From Synechococcus sp. GreenBA-s (GTDB lineage Bacteria > Cyanobacteriota > Cyanobacteriia > PCC-6307 > Cyanobiaceae), in assembly GCF_024345855.1 (NCBI RefSeq), contig NZ_JAGQBX010000010.1, positions 1 through 61,377 on the forward strand: a stretch of DNA of 61,377 nucleotides, written 5' to 3'. Below are positions 18,545 through 23,093 of this stretch, piece after piece. Numbering within the stretch: position 1 is the first letter of the stretch; every line of letters begins with the position of its first letter. The notes beneath the pieces were generated by a model that was not told the DNA's origin, did not search any database, and saw nothing but the letters and a program-made list of their open reading frames with translations. Both the position numbers and the translations under genes were made by a program.

Positions 18545-19406
18545 TTCCGCCGGGATCCATGGGGTCGTGGTACCCGTGTATCGCCTGCCGCCGGGACCGT
18601 GCTTTGAGGAGTTCGAGCGCCGGATGCAGGAGCTCCGGCAGGCCCTGGGGTTGGTGGTGTTGGTGGATAACAACCCGCAGGCAGATCAACGCCTCAACGC
18701 CCTGGAGGCTGGGGGCATGCGCGTCGTGCACCAGGCCAACCGGGGCGGCTTGGCCGGGGGGTTTAATGCCGGCATCCGTGCAGCGATCGCGGCCGGCGTC
18801 CAGTGGATCACCCTGCTGGACCAGGACAGTGCCGTCGATCCTCTGGCCCTTGTGCGACTGCAGGAGGCGTGGCAGCGGCACCCCGGTCGCCTCCTACTGG
18901 TGGGCCCAGCCATTCGGGATCTGGATGCCGAGCCAGGGTGTGTCCAGGACACCAGCGGGTCGGACCCCTATGCACGGCCGCGCCTCCTGATCAGCTCCGG
19001 CACCACCTTCTGCAGTTGCGACTGGGACCGTCTCGGCCCCTTCCACACCGAGTTGTTCATCGATTTCCTGGACCATATCTGGTGCTTCCGCGCTGCTGCC
19101 AGGGGTTGTCTCCTGCTCCAGGACCAGCGGGTGGAGCTGGCTCAGCGCTTTGGCGCCCCCCACCCCCAGCCCCTGTGTCGCTGGTTGGGAATGAAGCTCT
19201 ACAGCCCGCAGCGGCACTACTACGGTCTGCGCAACCTGCGCTGGCTCTGTCGCCAGCCCGAGGTACCCCTGGATCTCAAGGTGAAGGAGGTGCTCAAGAT
19301 GCTGGTCAAACCCTGGCTTTGGCTGCTGTTCGAGCCCCGGCGCCCAGCCAATGCCCGGGCGATCTGTGCCGGCCTGACCGATCCGCTGCCGGGGCCCCAT
19401 CCATGA
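18537..19406 (+). CDS. GT2 family glycosyltransferase, rhamnosyltransferase-like
   Basis: The sequence follows the pattern of rhamnosyltransferase-type GT2 enzymes: GVVVPVYRLP, VVLVDNNPQADQRL, then HQANRGGLAGGFNAGIRAA, the metal-binding WITLLDQDSAVDPLAL, and a later FIDFLDHIWCFRA segment in which an acidic pair is expected. These enzymes use dTDP- or UDP-sugars to extend surface polysaccharides in the cytosol. No ATG fits; TTG at 18537 gives a start overlapping the previous stop by eight bases, and a longer TTG start at 18504 is possible. It is coupled to the next GT2 gene by an ATGA overlap. About 290 residues, normal for the family. Confidence 0.85.
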   Translation: MADSAGIHGVVVPVYRLPPGPCFEEFERRMQELRQALGLVVLVDNNPQADQRLNALEAGGMRVVHQANRGGLAGGFNAGIRAAIAAGVQWITLLDQDSAVDPLALVRLQEAWQRHPGRLLLVGPAIRDLDAEPGCVQDTSGSDPYARPRLLISSGTTFCSCDWDRLGPFHTELFIDFLDHIWCFRAAARGCLLLQDQRVELAQRFGAPHPQPLCRWLGMKLYSPQRHYYGLRNLRWLCRQPEVPLDLKVKEVLKMLVKPWLWLLFEPRRPANARAICAGLTDPLPGPHP

Positions 19407-20242
19407 GCGTGTCTCCTGCAGCCCTGCCTGCTTACAGCGTGTTGTTGCCCCTGGCACCCTGGGAGTCGCCGCCGGTGCTGCGGGAGGCCTTGGCCAGCCT
19501 GGTGGCGCAGGGCTTGCCACCCGCCCAGGTGGTGGTGAGCTGCGATGGTCCGCCCCCCGAAACCTTGGCCCTGGAGCTGGAGCGTACCGAGCTCCCCTTG
19601 GAACTGGTGTTGGGCCCGGGGGAAGAGGGTCTTGGCCCGGTGCTGGCCCGGGGCCTGCTGGCCTGCCGTGAGGAGCTGGTGCTGCGCTTTGATGCCGACG
19701 ACCTCTGCTTGCCCGATCGGGCGCTGTGGCAGGTCCAGGCGATGGTCCGCCGCCCCGAGTTGGCCGCCATGAGCGCGCCTCTTGTGGAATTCCAGTTGGA
19801 TCCGCAGCAGGCCAGCGGCTGCCGCACAGTGCCCCGGGGCGCCCATCGGTTGCGGCGCTTCAGCCGCTGGCGCAATCCCCTCAACCACCCTGCGGTGATT
19901 CTGCGTCGTTCGCGCGTCCTTGCCGCCGGCAACTACCGTGCACGACCTGGTTTCGAGGATTACGACCTCTGGCTGCGCCTGCTGCGCCGAGGCGACAGCC
20001 TCGACAACCTGACCGAGCCGGTGGTGCTGGCCCGGGTAGGTCCGGCCCATCTGGGCCGTCGCCAGGGTTGGCTCTACGCCTCGCGCGAGGCCGTCTTCCT
20101 CTGGTGTTGCGGGTGCGAGCACCTGCTGGGCTGGCCCCACGTGGCTTTGCTGCTGGCCTTGCGGCCGCCGCTGCGGCTGCTGCCTGCCCCTGGCCTCGGT
20201 TGGCTGATGAGCACGCTGTTGCGGCGTGCGCCCTCCCAGTAG
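19403..20242 (+). CDS. GT2 family glycosyltransferase
   Basis: A 279-residue GT2 (GT-A fold) enzyme. Visible elements are YSVLLPLAPWESPPVLREAL at the first strand, VVVSCDGPPPETL, the DXD-type metal site RFDADDLCLPDRA, FRWRNPLNH-like acceptor region (SRWRNPLNHPAVI) and GFEDYDLWLRLLRRG, where the acidic residues act as base and sugar contact. Its ATG overlaps the previous stop (ATGA), so the 14.8-20.2 kb genes form an operon-like chain. The C-terminal 50 residues are hydrophobic, ending in LGWLMSTLLRR, perhaps a membrane association helix. It is the last gene before the AT-rich peptide island. Confidence 0.85.
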   Translation: MSVSPAALPAYSVLLPLAPWESPPVLREALASLVAQGLPPAQVVVSCDGPPPETLALELERTELPLELVLGPGEEGLGPVLARGLLACREELVLRFDADDLCLPDRALWQVQAMVRRPELAAMSAPLVEFQLDPQQASGCRTVPRGAHRLRRFSRWRNPLNHPAVILRRSRVLAAGNYRARPGFEDYDLWLRLLRRGDSLDNLTEPVVLARVGPAHLGRRQGWLYASREAVFLWCCGCEHLLGWPHVALLLALRPPLRLLPAPGLGWLMSTLLRRAPSQ

Positions 20243-20304
20243 AGGCCTGTAGAGACCGGCAGCTTCTGCGTGAAGCCAAGCCGTTCAGCTCTGCAAGCAG
20301 GCAC

Positions 20305-20333
20305 TTGACCCGGCGCGGCCAGAAGTGTATAAG
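20305..20333 (+). promoter_or_regulatory. sigma70-type promoter of GEGG peptide gene 1
   Basis: TTGACC at 20305-20310, a 17-nt spacer and TATAAG at 20328-20333 make a near-consensus promoter. Transcription would start near 20340, giving a leader of about 18 nt before the ATG at 20358. Its presence rules out a GTG start at 20325, which would lie inside the promoter. The CTTGACY box recurs before each of the other three peptide genes. Confidence 0.72.
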
Positions 20334-20357
20334 GTTAGGGAGTTAACCACCCCTACG

Positions 20358-20558
20358 ATGAAAATCGACCTGCAAGGCCAATACGGTTTCTCCCCCATCC
20401 TCCAGGTTCTCCAGCAGACCGGTGAGGGTGGCGACACCATGGCCCAAGCTCCGGGTCCTGGTGAAGGCGGTTACGCAATCCGTGGCTTGATCTCCAAAAT
20501 CGGGTCTGGCGAAGGTGGCAAGGTTCCTCCCGTCGAGCCGCTCATCTCTGCACTTTGA
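20358..20558 (+). CDS. GEGG-repeat peptide 1 (putative modified-peptide precursor)
   Basis: First of four paralogous small genes. The 66-residue product begins MKIDLQGQYGFS, shared with its siblings, followed by an amphipathic stretch PILQVLQQ. It has three GEGG motifs at residues 22-25, 35-38 and 51-54; the second is in PGPGEGG and the third in ISKIGSGEGG, with Lys47 five residues before Glu52. No Cys is present. The tail after the third motif (KVPPVEPLISAL) is the least conserved part. The ATG was chosen by paralogue alignment and by the promoter position. No Shine-Dalgarno sequence is obvious. It has its own promoter and a strong terminator 41 nt after its stop. Family not recognised; precursor role is inferred from size, repeats and the adjoining modification genes. 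Confidence 0.8.
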   Translation: MKIDLQGQYGFSPILQVLQQTGEGGDTMAQAPGPGEGGYAIRGLISKIGSGEGGKVPPVEPLISAL

Positions 20559-20598
20559 ATAGTGCCCCCAGCTAGCTTCGGCAAGCGGTTATGATTAT

Positions 20599-20632
20599 AG
20601 CCTGCAAAAAAATCTTTTTTGCAGGCTTTTTT
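20599..20632 (+). terminator. intrinsic terminator after GEGG peptide gene 1
   Basis: A 13-bp perfect stem (AGCCTGCAAAAAA at 20599-20611 with its complement at 20615-20627), a 3-nt loop and a run of six T at 20627-20632. It ends the transcript of peptide gene 1, so that gene is monocistronic. Because the stem itself contains A6/T6 it could also work on the other strand. Confidence 0.9.
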
Positions 20633-20815
20633 GTGCTTGGCGAGAATCCCTTGCGGGCTTTGCCTGGGTTTTTTTAGGGATCCGTGGCGCAGGCTTGGAT
20701 GTGAAGTCTACGTACATGTTCCGATTGGCGATATAGTCTTCTTGTCCGCTATTTGGGCCAATGATGCACTTGCCTTTTGGGGCGGTCGTGCGGCTCTCTT
20801 AAGGAAGGATTTAAC

Positions 20816-20899
20816 ATGTCCACACCAAGGCAGCCCCCTCCTGGGCTTCGGGTGGCTTTGGGTCAGGATCCACTTGACTCCCGGGAGCGAAACAGCTAG
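20816..20899 (+). CDS. candidate 27-residue small protein
   Basis: An ATG at 20816 follows a strong Shine-Dalgarno-like AAGGAAGGA with about 7 nt spacing, much better than those of the GEGG peptide genes. The frame encodes MSTPRQPPPGLRVALGQDP plus eight more polar residues and stops at TAG 20897-20899. That stop lies inside the -10 box of the promoter for peptide gene 2. I recognise no family; the peptide is polar, Pro-rich and Arg-rich and has no GEGG motif. It could be a real small protein or a leader, or chance; the ribosome-binding site is the only strong support. Confidence 0.3.
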   Translation: MSTPRQPPPGLRVALGQDPLDSRERNS

Positions 20900-20902
20900 A
20901 AA
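20874..20902 (+). promoter_or_regulatory. sigma70-type promoter of GEGG peptide gene 2
   Basis: TTGACT at 20874-20879, a 17-nt spacer and TAGAAA at 20897-20902. The predicted start site is near 20909, leaving about 19 nt before the ATG at 20928, almost the same geometry as peptide gene 1. An alternative GTG start at 20910 would leave no leader at all. Confidence 0.62.
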
Positions 20903-20927
20903 TATGTGAGTGTTTTTTCAAGTATTG

Positions 20928-21113
20928 ATGCTAATCGATCTGCAGGGTCAGTACGGATTCTCGACAGCAGTGCAAGTGCTGCAGGACATCGGGGAGGGTG
21001 GCAATCCCAGGGTGAGTGGCATGGAACCCGCTCCTGGACCAGGCGAGGGTGGTGCGATGCGCAGCCTGATTGCCAAGATTGGTCTGGGTGAAGGTGGAGT
21101 GGCCGTAGCCTGA
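20928..21113 (+). CDS. GEGG-repeat peptide 2 (putative modified-peptide precursor)
   Basis: Second paralogue, 61 residues, beginning MLIDLQGQYGFS where the others have MKID. GEGG motifs are at residues 22-25, 39-42 and 54-57; the second lies in APGPGEGG and the third in SLIAKIGLGEGG, with Lys50 five residues before Glu55. The variable stretch between motifs 1 and 2 is longest here (NPRVSGMEPAPGP). The tail is only VAVA, so little beyond the third motif is needed. A GTG at 20910 would add six hydrophobic residues, but paralogy and the promoter support the ATG at 20928. No Cys, no signal peptide, no Shine-Dalgarno sequence. Confidence 0.8.
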   Translation: MLIDLQGQYGFSTAVQVLQDIGEGGNPRVSGMEPAPGPGEGGAMRSLIAKIGLGEGGVAVA

Positions 21114-21237
21114 CCCCTTCAGAGCTCTCCACTCAACTTGGACTCAGATCTCCTTGCGTCTTCGCAGGTTCGCCCTGGAGCGCGATCACCAGGCTGGCTA
21201 GTGAGAGTAACGACCCTTTAATGGAGGTGCCCACTCT

Positions 21238-21279
21238 CTACCGCAACAGAGCTACCGCAACAGAGCTACCGCAACAGAG
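21238..21279. repeat. three perfect tandem copies of a 14-bp unit
   Basis: CTACCGCAACAGAG is repeated exactly at 21238-21251, 21252-21265 and 21266-21279. It is followed at once by GTAGCC, and GCTACC/GGTAGC can pair, so each upstream GCTACC could form a hairpin with the flank. It lies in the 343-nt gap between peptide genes 2 and 3. The rest of that gap up to the promoter at 21402 shows no gene. The function is unknown: possible iterated binding site or slippage product. Confidence 0.9.
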
Positions 21280-21401
21280 GTAGCCTTGCTCAGGGTAGGG
21301 TAGCTTGATTGGCTGGCTGGTTTGGGTAGTCATTCCGTTCTTTGGGCTTTCAGCAGATTGGCACTTGGCCTGTCATGCGTTGACTTCTACTTGATGAACG
21401 C

Positions 21402-21430
21402 TTGACTTCTGAGGCCGTTGGGGCTATAAC
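21402..21430 (+). promoter_or_regulatory. sigma70-type promoter of GEGG peptide gene 3
   Basis: TTGACT at 21402-21407, 17-nt spacer, TATAAC at 21425-21430, with a predicted start near 21437 and about 20 nt before the ATG at 21457. Spacing and sequence match the promoters of peptide genes 1 and 2 closely. A second TTGACT about 22 nt upstream has no matching -10. Confidence 0.7.
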
Positions 21431-21456
21431 GGTCGCTATGCTTTAATCGGCTTCTC

Positions 21457-21657
21457 ATGAAAATCGATTTTCAGGCTCAGTACGGTTTTTCTGTGATCTC
21501 ACAAGTCCTGCAGGAGCCTGGTGAGGGCGGGATTGTTCCAGGAGCATCTGCTACTGCGCCTGGCCCTGGAGAAGGAGGTTCGTGGGTCCTGAGCTTGATC
21601 GCCAAGATTGGCCTCGGAGAAGGTGGTAACCTGCCCGGTCCCAATCCATTCGAGTGA
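21457..21657 (+). CDS. GEGG-repeat peptide 3 (putative modified-peptide precursor)
   Basis: Third paralogue, 66 residues, beginning MKIDFQAQYGFS and continuing VISQVLQE. GEGG motifs are at residues 22-25, 38-41 and 54-57. The second lies in APGPGEGG, the third in SLIAKIGLGEGG with Lys50 and Glu55 five apart. The tail NLPGPNPFE is Pro-rich. The segment between motifs 1 and 2 is a small-residue linker (IVPGASATAPGP). No Cys or signal peptide. Its own promoter precedes it, and no terminator is obvious in the 197 nt after it. Confidence 0.82.
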   Translation: MKIDFQAQYGFSVISQVLQEPGEGGIVPGASATAPGPGEGGSWVLSLIAKIGLGEGGNLPGPNPFE

Positions 21658-21805
21658 CACAATTCGGGGCGCACACCTTACAGTCTGTCTAAAGTCCGCC
21701 GGTTGGGCAGACCATCATTGGTGCTGCCGGATCGGGTGGGTTGACCGGCTCTAGGGGAGGCGCCCTTAGTCCAAGTGCCAGTTTAGCCACTGCCATCCAA
21801 TCTCC

Positions 21806-21831
21806 TTGACTCTTCTAGGAAAATCTAAAGT
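21806..21831 (+). promoter_or_regulatory. candidate promoter of GEGG peptide gene 4 and the enzyme operon
   Basis: TTGACT at 21806-21811 again stands in a CTTGACTC context. The best -10, TAAAGT at 21826-21831, is only 14 nt away, shorter than the 17 nt seen for genes 1-3. An alternative TAGGAA at 21831-21836 would give 19 nt. This promoter may therefore be weaker or activator-dependent. As only 33 nt separate peptide gene 4 from the HExxH gene and no terminator is seen, it may also drive the three enzymes. Confidence 0.4.
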
Positions 21832-21854
21832 AGGAAGGCTAGCATTTCTTTGCG

Positions 21855-22040
21855 ATGAAAATCGATCTACTGGGTCAATCCGGCTTCTCGACCCTGTTTC
21901 AAGTGATGGCTGTTCCCGGAGAGGGTGGGGGCCATAGTGCCACCTTTAGCGACCCTGGCGAGGGCGGCAAAAACATGGCAGCTCGAAGCCTGTTTGCCAA
22001 AATTGGTTTTGGCGAAGGTGGAAAAGAGAAGGTCTCGTAG
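21855..22040 (+). CDS. GEGG-repeat peptide 4 (putative modified-peptide precursor)
   Basis: Fourth and most divergent paralogue, 61 residues, beginning MKIDLLGQSGFS then TLFQVMAV. GEGG motifs are at residues 22-25, 35-38 and 53-56; the second reads DPGEGG rather than PGPGEGG, and the third is in SLFAKIGFGEGG with Lys49 five residues before Glu54. The tail KEKVS is charged. It is the only precursor gene adjoining the enzymes, 33 nt before the HExxH gene. No Cys. A purine-rich AGGAAGG lies about 17 nt upstream of the ATG, too far for a good ribosome-binding site. Confidence 0.8.
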   Translation: MKIDLLGQSGFSTLFQVMAVPGEGGGHSATFSDPGEGGKNMAARSLFAKIGFGEGGKEKVS

Positions 22041-22073
22041 TCACGGCTGCTGATCTCTGTCTGAGTTGACCGG

Positions 22074-23093
22074 TTGCCGTCTTCGGCTGACCCTCCCCTG
22101 GCCCTTGAATGTTGCGTGCATACATTTAGAGTCTACCGATTCTCCCCGCTTCATTTGCGCGGTGAAGTTCATCTCAGGCTTGCGTACTCAGTTAAAAAGT
22201 TAATTGAGGCTCTCCCTGATGAACAGTTTGAGGTCTTCGCCCCCGAAGCGGAGACCGCATTCCTCAGGCTTCTGTGCGATGCTGATGCCTGTGATTTCAT
22301 TCTGCATCATCATCTCGTATTGTCGCTTCTGGCCGACGACTTTCAGCAAGCGCGTCGGATCTTAGGCTTTCTTGCACTACGTAGCCCGAGAACTGCAGGG
22401 CAGGTGCTTGATTTCTCTTCGGAGCAACTTGGGGAGGACCTGGATTGGTATGCAGCTGCCTACGCCTTGAACGACTTGCCAGATGGCAGCCTTCAGCTTG
22501 TTGCTCCCACTGATGAAGCATCAGCGATAACTAGGCAGCTGATCCATGAGTCTTTGGCCATCCTGAGATCTGCTTCTGCAGAGGTTGTTGCCGAAATCGA
22601 GGCCATCAAGCCGTTGTGGATCCTTGCCTCCACATCAGAAATGTCTACCAGATCATTTGGTGGTTATTCCTCAAGCATCGCCTGGGGCTCTATCGCCATT
22701 AACTCGAATCGACATGACCTGGTTGGCATCCTGATCCAGGTGATTCATGAATTGGCCCATCAGCTGCTGTTTGCCCTTTCTCTTGAGATTCCGTTAGTCT
22801 TTAATCACCCAGAAGAGTTGTACCCTTCTCCGCTGCGTCGTGATCCTAGGCCTATGGACGGGGTTTTGCATGCGTGTTTTGTCAGCGCACGTGTCCATGA
22901 GGTGCTTCGGCAGATTGTCTCTGCGCCTTGCTACGGCGCCCTGACTCCCTCTGACCAGGATGCGATCATGGCGGCTATCGCTGATACGGCTGAAGTGGTT
23001 AGGGCAGCCTTGCCAACTATTGAGCAGTCGGCGCGTTTGTCTGGGGTTGGTGAGCGGGTGGTGACGGCATCCCGTAGGGCTGTGACGCCGTGA
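22074..23093 (+). CDS. HExxH-motif putative peptide beta-hydroxylase
   Basis: A 339-residue protein with the metal-binding motif HELAH at residues 225-229 and, about 37 residues later, a conserved-looking MDGVLHACFVSAR in which His266 could be the third ligand and the Arg a co-substrate contact. This arrangement matches what I recall as HExxH-motif peptide-modification proteins, recently interpreted as 2-oxoglutarate-dependent peptide beta-hydroxylases rather than proteases. No signal peptide or membrane segment is visible, against a secreted metalloprotease. The start is TTG 22074 (or GTG 22116); no ATG fits. The stop overlaps the next gene start. Next to four small peptide genes, a role in modifying them is likely but inferred. 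Confidence 0.72.
   Translation: MPSSADPPLALECCVHTFRVYRFSPLHLRGEVHLRLAYSVKKLIEALPDEQFEVFAPEAETAFLRLLCDADACDFILHHHLVLSLLADDFQQARRILGFLALRSPRTAGQVLDFSSEQLGEDLDWYAAAYALNDLPDGSLQLVAPTDEASAITRQLIHESLAILRSASAEVVAEIEAIKPLWILASTSEMSTRSFGGYSSSIAWGSIAINSNRHDLVGILIQVIHELAHQLLFALSLEIPLVFNHPEELYPSPLRRDPRPMDGVLHACFVSARVHEVLRQIVSAPCYGALTPSDQDAIMAAIADTAEVVRAALPTIEQSARLSGVGERVVTASRRAVTP

Noticed and set aside
20619..20909. 96-codon frame between peptide genes 1 and 2
   Set aside because: It begins inside the terminator stem and has no ribosome-binding site; the 27-codon frame from 20816 is better supported.
21238..21279. CRISPR repeat array
   Set aside because: Units are 14 bp and contiguous without spacers, and there are no cas genes.
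20358..22040. Lanthipeptide or prochlorosin-like precursors
   Set aside because: No Cys in any of the four peptides, no LanM-like gene nearby, and no Nif11-like or nitrile-hydratase-like leader.
20358..22040. Microviridin-type precursors
   Set aside because: The TxKxPSD core is missing; only an ATP-grasp ligase is shared.
20358..22040. GEGG as double-glycine leader cleavage site
   Set aside because: The motif occurs three times per peptide, including near the C-terminus; the only C39-like domain in the window looks degenerate and belongs to the RTX exporter.
22074..23093. Secreted zinc metalloprotease
   Set aside because: No signal peptide or pro-region; context favours a cytosolic peptide-modifying enzyme.
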